Source: Rhizobium sp. Root483D2 (GTDB lineage: Bacteria; Pseudomonadota; Alphaproteobacteria; Rhizobiales; Rhizobiaceae). From it: a stretch of DNA of 64,000 nucleotides. The notes below the pieces were generated by a model. The model did not search any database. It was not told the origin of the DNA and saw only the letters and a program-made list of their open reading frames with translations. This document shows positions 16,475-26,000 of the stretch, one piece after another (within the stretch, counting starts at the first letter, position 1; each line of letters starts with the position of its first letter). The position numbers and the translations under genes were made by a program. The stretch spans positions 1,205 to 65,204 of the forward strand of contig NZ_LMFB01000005.1 in assembly GCF_001426685.1 (NCBI RefSeq). Reading direction: 5' to 3'.

Positions 16475-17941
16475 TCAAGCCGTCTTCGGCTCCATACCCC
16501 CGTCGAGGCTGCCGATAAGCGCCGAACTTGCCCGATTGAGACCGGCGACTTCAACGGCAATATCATGCAGCTTGAACCGCTGCACCACCTTGTCGAGTGC
16601 CGCGACGGCAGTAATGTCCCAGAAATGCGCGTCCGACACATCGATCAAAACCGTCATCCCCTCCGCTTCCTGAATATCAAAAGCCTCGATGAAAATATCG
16701 GCGGACGCGAAGAAGACCTGGCCGGACACGCGGTAGCGGATACGGCGAGCCTGCGCATCGATCCCGGTTTCGACGCGCAACAACCGGGCAACCTTGAACG
16801 TGAAGAAGACGCCGCTCAGGAGCACGCCGACCGTGACGCCCAGTGCCAGGTTGGAGCTGAACACCGTCACGATGACGGTCGCCACCATCACGGCGCTCGA
16901 CATCTTCGGGTGAACAACCACCGAGCGCAGCGACGACCAGTCGAATGTATCGATCGACACCATCACCATGATGGCCACCAGTGCAGCGACGGGAACCTGC
17001 GAAACCCATGGCTTCAGCAGCACCATCAGGATCAGCAGGAACGCGCCCGCAAACAGGGTGGAGAGACGGCCACGTCCGCCATATTTGACGTTGCTGACCG
17101 TCTGGCCGATCATTCCGCACCCGGCGATCCCGCCAAACAGGCTGGCTGCGGAGTTGGCGATGCCAAGACCGGTGCATTCCCTGTTTTTCGAACTTGTGGT
17201 CGCCGTCAGGTCATCGACGACGCTGGCCGTCATCATGGATTCGAGCAGGCCGACCATGGCGATGGCAACGGCAGGGCCGGCGATGATGGTGAGTGTTTCC
17301 CAGGTCAGAGGCACGTGCGGCCAGCCGAAGACCGGCAGCGTATCCGGCAGCTTGCCAAGGTCCGCCACGGTCAGAACGGGAAGGTCCAGCGTGAACGATG
17401 CAACCGTCAGAACAAGGATGCAGATCAGCGGCGAGGGGATGACCGTGGTGATCCTTGGCACAAGATAGATCACGGCCAGACCGGCAGCCAGCATGACATA
17501 GGAAATCCAGTCGCCCCCGATAATATGCGGAAGCTGAGCCGCAAAGATCAGGATGGCCAGGGCATTGACGAAGCCGGTCCGCACGGAGTTTGACACGAAT
17601 CGCATGAGCACGCCAAGCCGCAACACCCCGAAGAGGATCTGGATCATGCCCGCCAGAAGACCGGCTGCAAACAGATAGTGCAGCCCGTGCGCATGCACCA
17701 GCGGCGCCGCAACAAGCGCGACCGACCCTGCCGCCGCCGAAATCATCGCTGGCCGCCCGCCGGTAAAGGCGATGACGATACCGATGACAAAGGACGCAAA
17801 CAAACCGACCTGCGGATCGACCCCCGCTACAAAGGAAAAGGCAATGACTTCCGGGATCAGCGCAAAGGTCGCGACAGCGCCTGCAAGCATGTCGCGTAAG
17901 GGATTGGCGGACCAATCCCGGCGGATGGATGAAAATTGCAT
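16475..17941 (-). CDS. SulP-family anion transporter with STAS domain
   Basis: The 488-residue protein has 10-12 membrane segments with the SulP hallmarks AFSFVAGVDPQVGLF near the N-terminus and GGIAGCGMIGQTVSN mid-protein. A cytoplasmic STAS domain occupies about 395-485 (FFASADIFIEAF, then DVSDAHFWDITAVAAL). SulP carriers take up sulfate, bicarbonate or other anions. Sulfate would fit the sulfur theme of the window, but bicarbonate is equally possible. It stands alone, 155 bases upstream of the J-protein gene. Confidence 0.88.
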   Translation of the reverse strand: MQFSSIRRDWSANPLRDMLAGAVATFALIPEVIAFSFVAGVDPQVGLFASFVIGIVIAFTGGRPAMISAAAGSVALVAAPLVHAHGLHYLFAAGLLAGMIQILFGVLRLGVLMRFVSNSVRTGFVNALAILIFAAQLPHIIGGDWISYVMLAAGLAVIYLVPRITTVIPSPLICILVLTVASFTLDLPVLTVADLGKLPDTLPVFGWPHVPLTWETLTIIAGPAVAIAMVGLLESMMTASVVDDLTATTSSKNRECTGLGIANSAASLFGGIAGCGMIGQTVSNVKYGGRGRLSTLFAGAFLLILMVLLKPWVSQVPVAALVAIMVMVSIDTFDWSSLRSVVVHPKMSSAVMVATVIVTVFSSNLALGVTVGVLLSGVFFTFKVARLLRVETGIDAQARRIRYRVSGQVFFASADIFIEAFDIQEAEGMTVLIDVSDAHFWDITAVAALDKVVQRFKLHDIAVEVAGLNRASSALIGSLDGGMEPKTA

Positions 17942-18329
17942 GGGATACAGTCTCGCAAAGCATGACCGGCGCGCTGGTGAATGCGGCTCTCAAATCGGCA
18001 TGCAGGTTTTGCGTTGTCTGGCGGATCGGCGGCCAGAAGAGCCACCCGGAATTCCACCGGGTCCGTGGTGATTGCAGGACTTATAAACCGGATTTTTGCA
18101 GCGACGCAATGCTCAAATCGGTGTGTCGGAAATTGAGAGTGAGGATCAGCGGCTCCCTCGCTAAATATATACCATATCTCCGCAAGCCGTTAGTGAGTAC
18201 CGGCGTTTTCGGATGCTAGTAGACAACCTGCGCTGGGCATGTAAGGTAAATAATCGTATCGAACAAGTCATCTTGATTACGGCCCCTCAGCTCAAAACTT
18301 TTCCCTAAACGCATCCAAACCATTCTCAC
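17942..18329. other. 388-bp intergenic region upstream of the SulP gene
   Basis: No open frame here looks coding. A short hairpin, ACCCGG (18044-18049) with CCGGGT (18057-18062), lies about 105 bases before the SulP start on the minus strand and would be in its leader. An AT-rich patch around 18163-18180 could hold the minus-strand promoter. The part near 18220-18330 is less GC-rich than its surroundings. I see no recognisable riboswitch. Confidence 0.4.
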
Positions 18330-18602
18330 TCATCTGCTAAGTCCGTAAACGAAAGCTGCGATCCCCACACTAGCCGCAATTGCCAGTGGTTGAGACCGGA
18401 TGTATTGGCGAATATCGTCGATCGCAGACTTCTTGGCTCGGGATGAGGCTTCCTGGGCATATGCTTCTAGTCGGGACTCCTCCGCTTGTAAGGCAGCCAA
18501 GCCTTGCCGTTTACCTGCGTTTCGATCCGTCGCTGCCAGCGCCTCATCGACAAGAGGAGCCGGCTCTTCTTCCGGCTTATGTGTTTTTACATCATCGGTC
18601 AT
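18330..18602 (-). CDS. small C-tail-anchored protein, ElaB/YqjD-like
   Basis: The 90-residue protein has a charged, helical N-terminal two-thirds and a single hydrophobic segment at the C-terminus (PLAIAASVGIAAFVYGLSR). This layout is typical of ElaB/YqjD/DUF883 proteins, which tether to the inner membrane and are linked to stationary phase and ribosomes in E. coli. The assignment rests on layout more than on motif. It lies 10 bases downstream of the next minus-strand gene, so the two are an operon. Confidence 0.65.
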   Translation of the reverse strand: MTDDVKTHKPEEEPAPLVDEALAATDRNAGKRQGLAALQAEESRLEAYAQEASSRAKKSAIDDIRQYIRSQPLAIAASVGIAAFVYGLSR

Positions 18603-18612
18603 GCTTACCCTC

Positions 18613-19005
18613 CTATTGCGTTTTCTCTGTGCCAGCGGGAGCCACGGACTGGGAATCTCCGCCTGTACCGGATTCGGCTGTCGGATCGCTGTCAGTGGGG
18701 GCGGGTTGCATTTTATCGCCTGCAGGCGGGGTGTTATCGATGACGTTTTGATCTGGTGGCGTCACGACGGCGTTTGTCTCGCTTGTGGCCGGCTGGGTGT
18801 TGGTTGCGGCATTGTTATCGATTGCCTCGCCATATTGTCCCACCACGGCCCAGGCAACGGCGGCCAAAAGCAGGCCGCCGATCAGCACCATCAGGACTGG
18901 TTTTCCCAATGGGCCCTGCCGCGTTTGCGCGGGGCTCGCTTGCACGACTTTTTCCGTCTCCGCTGTCGAGACCGTTTCGCCGCGTTCATCCTTATACGTT
19001 GCCAT
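18613..19005 (-). CDS. single-pass membrane protein with disordered Pro/Thr/Asp-rich tail
   Basis: The 130-residue protein has a polar N-terminus (MATYKDERGETV), one membrane segment (about 36-55) and a low-complexity periplasmic tail rich in Pro, Thr, Asp and Asn. ATG 19005 is chosen because AGGAAGGA sits six bases upstream; an ATG at 19077 is less likely. No function can be assigned. Together with the downstream small membrane gene it resembles the stress-induced small membrane proteins of rhizobia. Confidence 0.7.
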   Translation of the reverse strand: MATYKDERGETVSTAETEKVVQASPAQTRQGPLGKPVLMVLIGGLLLAAVAWAVVGQYGEAIDNNAATNTQPATSETNAVVTPPDQNVIDNTPPAGDKMQPAPTDSDPTAESGTGGDSQSVAPAGTEKTQ

Positions 19006-19354
19006 GATGGTTCCTTCCTGAATATCGCATGATGTAACCGTTGGTGGCGGTAAATGTTCCGTGTCTTGGCAGAGCATAGAGCTGCCGCTGCCCGGCCGGG
19101 AGAGAACTGCGCTTGCGTTGGCACATTGAGGATTTGTGGGAGGGCGCCGCCGCCGCCGATATCATCTTTTGGAGTACTTGCGGGGGAATGCAGGCGTGGA
19201 GAGCGAGGTGTGATCGCAGTCCTTGGCTAAGGCCCTTATCTCCGCCCGAAGATCACCAACGGCCTCTTGGTGTCTTAACCCATTGGGAGCGAGATAATCT
19301 GGCGCATTCCGTGGAACAATTGGAACGCGTCTAGGTTTCAACAGCCCGAATTCG
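19006..19354. other. 349-bp divergent intergenic region
   Basis: It separates the minus-strand membrane-protein pair from the plus-strand glycan cluster and must carry promoters for both directions. A perfect palindrome CCCGGCCGGG lies at 19091-19100. I see no clear -35/-10 pair, and no convincing ribosome site before the glycosyltransferase start at 19355. No coding frame looks real. Confidence 0.4.
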
Positions 19355-20653
19355 ATGATCTCAGTCGCGCTCAACACGCAGATTAAACGTGACCACCGCA
19401 ATCTGGACAAGGTGGAACTGAATGCGCTTTCGCCCGATGTGGCCGAATTGATGAATGAACTATCACGTCCCAAAGATAGGCCGCTAGAACTGATGAAACC
19501 AAATTCCAGACCCCGGCGGCTCGTCGTCATCAGCGATTTTCAGGATGGGGAAGCGTTCGCTGCGCGCGTGCCCACAATCGAAGAACTTTGCGCAAAATGG
19601 CGGAGCGAAATTGCGGCGCAGCGTGCTGCAGATGTTACCCTGGGCCACGATTTCGAAGTGGAGGGCGGGTATATCGAGCGTTTGCCGCTGGCATGCGTCA
19701 AAGCTGGTATTGTCGATGCCGTCGAGATCTGGACCCATTGGCGCGGTGATGATCCGCCTTCGGCGGATGTGCGCCATGCGCCGCATCTGGTCCGGCGATC
19801 GTTTCAGCTCAATGGTCCGCAAGCGCCGTTCGCATCAAACGACATGCTTGCTCATATCCTAACGTTCGGTGCGCCGGATATTCTTTGCGTCTGGGGGCTC
19901 GGCGTGTCGGCGGAGATTCTGGCTGCCTGTGAAACGAGCTACAAGATTTACAATTCGATCGATGCGCCGGCCTTGCGGGTTCCGCCCGAGGTCAGCCGGC
20001 ATTTCGATCTGGTGCTGACGGGGGCGCAGTGGCAGTCAGACGAGGTCACAGCCCGGCATCCCGGCATGAAAACCGCCATCCTGCCGATCGGTCCGGAATT
20101 TGCGTCCGACAGCATGTTTTATCCGATCGACGGGCCGAAACCCTATGACATCATCTATGTCGCCGCCGCTCAACATTACAAGCGGCACGACATTCTCTTC
20201 GATGCGATGGCAAAACTTCCACGGTCCATCAGCGCGCTCTGCGTCTTCGGTTATGGCGAACTCGGAGATGCCCTTCGGGAGCGTGCCCGTGACCTCCAGA
20301 TCAATGTCGATTTCGTTGGGCCGCCGGGCGTGCCGTTTGTGCAGGTTAACCGGCTGATGAACCAAGCCAAAATCGGTGTCGTCTGCGGCGTCGATGATGG
20401 GGCTCCTGCCATTCTCACCGAATATATGCTTTCGGGCCTACCGGTGCTTGCCAACAGCGCGCTCAGCTGTGGACTTCAATACATCACACCGCAGACGGGA
20501 CGGGTGGCGGCTTCAGGCGTTTTTCACGAGGGAATCCTGGATATGCTCGCAAGCCTTTCAGATTTTTCGCCACGGCAAGCCGTCATCGACAAATGGACCT
20601 GGCCTCATTCTGTGCGCAAACTACAGGCTCTGACAGGGCTTGGGATACATTAG
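19355..20653 (+). CDS. GT4-like glycosyltransferase, stand-alone
   Basis: The 432-residue protein has the two-domain GT-B layout. The C-terminal half carries YDIIYVAAAQHYKRHDIL and the nucleotide-sugar-binding stretch DDGAPAILTEYMLSGLPVLAN, in which the glutamate binds the donor. It is cytoplasmic, with no signal peptide. ATG 19355 is the first ATG after an in-frame stop, but it lacks a good ribosome site, so ATGs at 19451 or 19493 are possible starts. It is the first gene of the cluster and the only one not fused to another enzyme. Confidence 0.8.
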   Translation: MISVALNTQIKRDHRNLDKVELNALSPDVAELMNELSRPKDRPLELMKPNSRPRRLVVISDFQDGEAFAARVPTIEELCAKWRSEIAAQRAADVTLGHDFEVEGGYIERLPLACVKAGIVDAVEIWTHWRGDDPPSADVRHAPHLVRRSFQLNGPQAPFASNDMLAHILTFGAPDILCVWGLGVSAEILAACETSYKIYNSIDAPALRVPPEVSRHFDLVLTGAQWQSDEVTARHPGMKTAILPIGPEFASDSMFYPIDGPKPYDIIYVAAAQHYKRHDILFDAMAKLPRSISALCVFGYGELGDALRERARDLQINVDFVGPPGVPFVQVNRLMNQAKIGVVCGVDDGAPAILTEYMLSGLPVLANSALSCGLQYITPQTGRVAASGVFHEGILDMLASLSDFSPRQAVIDKWTWPHSVRKLQALTGLGIH

Positions 20654-20727
20654 AAATCTTTTAAGAGAGCTCCGGAACAAAGCCTTGGAATCGTAGTTCT
20701 CGTGCGTCTCTCAACAGCGGATGTGCA

Positions 20728-23079
20728 ATGAATCTCTCCAGTTCGTTCTTTCAGACGTCACCAGCAGTTCCGGCTCGCAATGCTCCGCTGATTTGTTTTT
20801 CCCATCTGCGCTGGGATTTTGTTTTGCAGCGTCCCCAGCATCTGATGGGCCGCTTCGCGCAAGACCGGCAGGTGTTTTTCTTTGAAGAGCAGATCCCTAC
20901 AGACCATCATCTCGCCTATCTGGAAATCCACCCTTTTGAAGGCACGACAGTCAAATCGGTTCGCCCGCGCATTCCGCATTGGTGGTCCGAGGCGGAGCGT
21001 GAAACCGCGCTCGGCAAGCTCCTGGACGAACTGCTGGCGCTGAATGACGCGATACGTCCGATCCTGTGGTTCTACACGCCGGTCATGTACAGTTTTGCGC
21101 GCCATGTGGATGCGTCGGCTATCGTTTATGATTGCATGGACGAACTGGCGAATTTCAAATTCGCACCACCCCGGCTGAAGGAAACGGAGGCGGCGCTGAT
21201 TGCCCGCGCCGATGTGGTGTTTACCGGCGGTCACAGCCTCTACGAGGTGAAGGCTCATCTGCATGACAATATCCATCCATTCCCTTCGAGTGTGGATGTC
21301 AGCCATTTCCGCACGGCGCGGGACGAAAGTGTTGAGCCATCCGATCAGAAGGCGATCCCTGGGCTGAAGCTTGGTTATTACGGTGTCATCGACGAACGTC
21401 TGGATCTCGTCTTGCTGGCTGCCGTGGCCAAGGCGCGGCCGAACCTGTCCTTTATTTTCATTGGCCCGGTCGTGAAGATCGCCCCGGAAGATCTGCCGAA
21501 GGCTGCCAATATCCATTATCTCGGGCAAAAGCATTACAGCGAATTGCCGGCCTATCTTTCAGGATGGGATGCGGCCTTGATGCCGTTTGCCCTGAACGAA
21601 GCGACGAAGTTCATCAGCCCGACCAAGACGCCGGAATATCTGGCCGCAGGGCGCCCGGTGGTCAGCACGCGAGTGACGGACGTCGTTCGCCATTATGGTG
21701 ATCTGGAAGGTGTCTTTCTGGCGGATGAGCCTGAAAGTTTTGCCGCCGCCTGCGACGAGGCGCTTGCCCTGAAAAAGGCAGGTGACGCATGGCTGACACC
21801 GGTCGATGAGATGCTTTCGGGTTCGTCCTGGGATCAGACGTTCTCGGCCATGAGTGTCCTGGTGGAAGAGGCCGTGACAAGGAGGCTGTCTCCCGTGAAA
21901 TCGCCCAGAAAGAGCCGTCCACATGGGTCAGGAAAAACTAATCCGTCCAATTATGACTACCTGATTGTTGGCGCGGGTTTTGCGGGTTCTGTTCTGGCTG
22001 AGCGGCTGGCCTCCGATGGCGGAAAGCGTGTGCTTGTCTGTGACCGCCGTCCGCATATTGCCGGCAATGCCTACGATGTCCAAAACGAAGACGGCATCCT
22101 CATCCACCAGTATGGGCCTCACATCTTCCACACCAACAGCGAGGATGTTTTCAACTATCTCTCCCGGTTCACCGCCTGGAGACCCTACGAACATCGGGTC
22201 CTTGCCGATGTCGATGGTCTGCGTTTGCCTGTGCCGATCAACGTGACGACCCTAAACGGGCTTTATGGCCTTGATCTGCACAACGAAGCGGAGGCGGCGC
22301 GCTTTTTGGCCGGGCGCGCCGAGCCGTGCGATCCGATCGTCACGTCGAAGGATGTGGTCGTGTCGCAGGTCGGCAGTGATTTGTACCGGACCTTTTTCGA
22401 AGGCTATACCCGCAAGCAATGGGGACTTGATCCCTCGCAGCTCGACAAATCGGTGACCGCGCGCGTTCCAACGCGCACAAATGCCGACGACCGGTATTTT
22501 CTGGATAATTTCCAGGCGATGCCGCTTCATGGTTATACCAAGATGTTCGAAAACATGCTCGATCATGACAATATCACCGTCATGACCTCAACGGAATATG
22601 CGGATATCCGCCGCGATTATCAGGTGGGCCACACGATCTTTACCGGCCCGATCGACGAATATTTCGACTACCGCTTTGGCCGTTTGCCGTATCGCAGTCT
22701 CAAATTCCAGCACGAGACGCATGACACGCGGCGTCTGCTTCCCGTTGGTGTCGTCAACTATCCCTCGGAGTCGGTTCCCTATACGCGGATCACCGAATAC
22801 AAGCACCTGACCGGGCAGATCCATCCGAAAACCAGCATTTCCTATGAGTTCGCCTGCGCAGACGGAGATCCCTATTACCCCATTCCACGGCCGGAAAACC
22901 AGGCGCTTTACAAGCAGTATGAGGCGCTGGCGCGTGAGCATAGCGATGTGACGTTTGTCGGACGGCTTGGCACCTACAAATATTACAATATGGATCAGGT
23001 GGTCGGCCAGGCCTTGGCCACATACAGGCGCATGACCAAGGCCGATGCGGGCGATGTCGTTACTGCCCGTGCGCAATGA
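20728..23079 (+). CDS. glycosyltransferase-UDP-galactopyranose mutase fusion
   Basis: The 783-residue protein has two complete parts. Residues 1 to about 390 are a GT-B glycosyltransferase (HLRWDFVLQRPQHLM at the start, SPTKTPEYLAAGRPVVSTR in the donor site). After a basic, Ser/Pro-rich linker, residues 409 to about 775 are a UDP-galactopyranose mutase with the FAD motif GAGFAGS, GPHIFHT, TRKQWG, YTRITEYKHLTGQ and the terminal GRLGTYKYYNMDQ. Mutase converts UDP-Galp to UDP-Galf, so the fused transferase plausibly adds galactofuranose. The two parts are in one frame without a stop or a good internal start. The stop overlaps the next start (ATGA). Confidence 0.9.
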   Translation: MNLSSSFFQTSPAVPARNAPLICFSHLRWDFVLQRPQHLMGRFAQDRQVFFFEEQIPTDHHLAYLEIHPFEGTTVKSVRPRIPHWWSEAERETALGKLLDELLALNDAIRPILWFYTPVMYSFARHVDASAIVYDCMDELANFKFAPPRLKETEAALIARADVVFTGGHSLYEVKAHLHDNIHPFPSSVDVSHFRTARDESVEPSDQKAIPGLKLGYYGVIDERLDLVLLAAVAKARPNLSFIFIGPVVKIAPEDLPKAANIHYLGQKHYSELPAYLSGWDAALMPFALNEATKFISPTKTPEYLAAGRPVVSTRVTDVVRHYGDLEGVFLADEPESFAAACDEALALKKAGDAWLTPVDEMLSGSSWDQTFSAMSVLVEEAVTRRLSPVKSPRKSRPHGSGKTNPSNYDYLIVGAGFAGSVLAERLASDGGKRVLVCDRRPHIAGNAYDVQNEDGILIHQYGPHIFHTNSEDVFNYLSRFTAWRPYEHRVLADVDGLRLPVPINVTTLNGLYGLDLHNEAEAARFLAGRAEPCDPIVTSKDVVVSQVGSDLYRTFFEGYTRKQWGLDPSQLDKSVTARVPTRTNADDRYFLDNFQAMPLHGYTKMFENMLDHDNITVMTSTEYADIRRDYQVGHTIFTGPIDEYFDYRFGRLPYRSLKFQHETHDTRRLLPVGVVNYPSESVPYTRITEYKHLTGQIHPKTSISYEFACADGDPYYPIPRPENQALYKQYEALAREHSDVTFVGRLGTYKYYNMDQVVGQALATYRRMTKADAGDVVTARAQ

Positions 23080-26000
23080 CCAGGCGAAGTCATCGGATTG
23101 TCCTTGCGACCGATAGTCTCGATCCATCGGGCATGGGCGAACATATGCTGACGCTTGGACGGTCGCTCCAGCCACAGTTCGACGTCACGCTCGCAGCCTA
23201 TGGCGACATGGAACTTTTGGCAAAAGCGGCAACTTGCGGGCTCGCGGTGAAGGCCATCGGCGATATCGGCGCGTTCGAGCTTTGGTTGCGCTCGTCCAGC
23301 GTTGCTTTGCTTCATGTCCATGCGGGTATCGGCTGGGAGGGGCACGCGATCGCAAACGCCGGTTCGGCCTGCACTATTCCCGTCATCCGCACGGAGCATC
23401 TGCCCTATCTTTTGACTGACACCGAGCAGCGGGAACAATATGCGCGGGAAAGCGAGGCGCTGTCTCATCACATTGCGGTCTCGGAATCGTCCCGCGCAAG
23501 CTTTCAAGAAAACGGCGTTGACGGCCAGCGGATAACGGTGGTGCGCAATGGTATTTTCGCGCTTCCGGAAGCCCGGTCTGCCAAAGCGGAGCTTGGCCTT
23601 GCAGGAAAGACGGTTCTTTTGACCGTGGCGCGGTTTTCCAAGCAAAAAGATCACGCGTCGCTGATCAGGGCGCTGCCTGCGGTTTTAGCTGCCGATCCAT
23701 CTGTCGTCCTGTTGCTGGTCGGCAAGGGTGAGGAGATGCAAGCGGTGCAGGCGCTGGTCGAAGATCTGTCGCTGTGCACGAATGTCCGGTTTCTGGGGCG
23801 CCGCACAGATATCGCAGAACTGATGGCCAGCGCCGACCTGTTCGTGCTGCCCTCGCAATTCGAGGGCCTGCCGCTCGCAGTGCTTGAGGCGATGTCGCTG
23901 GGACTGCCCGTTGTCGCAACCCGGATCGGCGGCACTGTCGAGGCGCTTGGAACCGGCCATCCCTTCCTTGCGGAAGCTGCCAATCCTCAGTCTCTCTCAG
24001 GCGTTCTGATTGAGGCACTCGGAAATCGATCTGAGGCAAAAGCGTCAGGGCAAGCCGGCCGCGAACGGTTCCACGCCGAATTTTCAGCACAGCGCATGGC
24101 GGATGAAACCGCCTCCGTCTACCGCCGCTTTCTCTCAGAACAGGCATTTGATGCACAAGGACATGCTTTCATGAACAAGACACGTATCGGCTTCATCGGC
24201 GTCGGTGGTATTGCCCACCGGCATCTTGATATTCTCGCCGGTTTCGAAGATGTAACACTGGCCGCCTTTGCCGACCCGGATTTCGACCGCGCCACGCAGG
24301 CCGCGTCGCGGTTCGGCGCCAAGGCTTTCGACAGCCACAGAGCGATGCTGGACCAGGAAACGCTGGATGCCGTCTATATCTGCATTCCACCCTTTGCCCA
24401 TGGCGAGGCCGAGCGCGATCTAATTGCGAGGGGTATCCCGTTCTTCGTCGAAAAGCCGATCACGCTCGATATCGGGCTGGCGGAAGAATTGTCAGCGGCA
24501 GTTGAGGCCGCCGGGCTCATCACAGGTGTGGGCTATCACTGGCGCTATCTCGATACTGTTGAGGAGGCACGCCGGCTTCTTGCCGATAATCCGGCGCAGC
24601 TTCTGTCCGGCTATTGGCTGGATCAAACGCCGCCGCCGCAATGGTGGTGGAAGCAGGATCGTTCGGGCGGCCAGATGGTCGAGCAGACGACGCATATCGT
24701 CGATCTCGCCCGTTATCTTGTTGGAGAGGTCACGGAAGTCTATGGCCGTACCGGCTTCAAGGAACGGCCGGAATTTCCCGGCCTCGACGTACCCGCCGTC
24801 ACCACCGCGAGCCTCACCTTTCAATCGGGCGTCATTGCCAATATTTCCTCGACATGCCTGCTTGGCTGGAGCCACAAGATAGGCCTGAATATCTTCGCCG
24901 ACCGCCTGGCAATCGAACTGACGGATCATGATATCATGGTCGACGTGGGCGCCGGCAGGCCGGTCCGGCAGGCCGAGGGTGATCCGGTCTGGCGGGAAGA
25001 CCGCGATTTTGTTGATGCGGTACGCGGTGGCGATAATCATATCCGCTGCACCTATGCGGATGCGCTGGCAACGCACCGGCTTGCGCTTGCGGTCGCATCC
25101 TCGGCACGCAGCGGCGAGCCGGTCGGCGTTGAGGCGCCGGCTCTTCACCGCAATGCAATGGCACCACTCCAGCATCAGCCCCGCATGGAGGCGCCGCAAG
25201 GCCTTGCGCCCGGCCATCGGCATATCCGCTCGCTCGGGATCGAGAGCCCCGGAAAAGCATATCACTTCGAGTATGAGGAGGGGCCGCCCGCAGACGGCCA
25301 TGTCCGGCTGGACACGCTTTACACCGGTTTTTCCGCCGGAACCGAACTCACCTTCATTAAGAACACCAATCCTTATTTTCACTCCCGTTTTGACGGTGGC
25401 CGTGGCGTGTTCATCGAAAATGAGCCCGACCTTCGTTACCCGGTTCCGTTCCTGGGTTATATGGAGGTGGCCCGCGTCTCTGAAAGCAAAGCTTTCGGCT
25501 TTCAACAGGGCGATGTCGTTGCCACGACCTATGCGCACAAGACCGGCCACACCGCCGATCCGTTCCACGACGTGCTGATCCCCATGCCTGCCGATATCGA
25601 TCCCGTTCTCGGCGTCTTCGTGGCGCAGATGGGACCGATTGCGGCCAATGGCATCCTGCATGCCGACGCGGATGCCCTCGGGAACAATGTCTTTGCGCTT
25701 GGCGCGGGGATTGCCGGGCGCCGGGTGGTGGTTCTGGGGGCCGGCACGGTGGGCTTGATGACGGCGTTGTTTGCGCAGAAACTCGGAGCGTCTGACGTCG
25801 TCATTGCCGACCCCTCGGAATTCCGGCGCGGCAAGGCGCAGGCCATGGGTCTGACGGCGATGAACGAGGAGGAGATCTGGCAGCATGCGAAGGCACGCTG
25901 GCACAATGGAGGCAACGATCGCGGCGCCGATATCGTCTTCCAGACGCGCGCGCAGTCCCGAAGCCTGCATGTGGCGCTGAAAGCGTTGCGGCCGCAGGGC

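Noticed and set aside
17942-18329. Possible riboswitch upstream of the SulP gene
   Set aside because: The only structure found is a six-base-pair hairpin. No conserved core of a SAM, SAH or other known riboswitch could be recognised.
20654-20727. Possible terminator between the first two glycan genes
   Set aside because: No stable GC stem with a T-run could be found in the 74 bases, so the genes are treated as one cluster.
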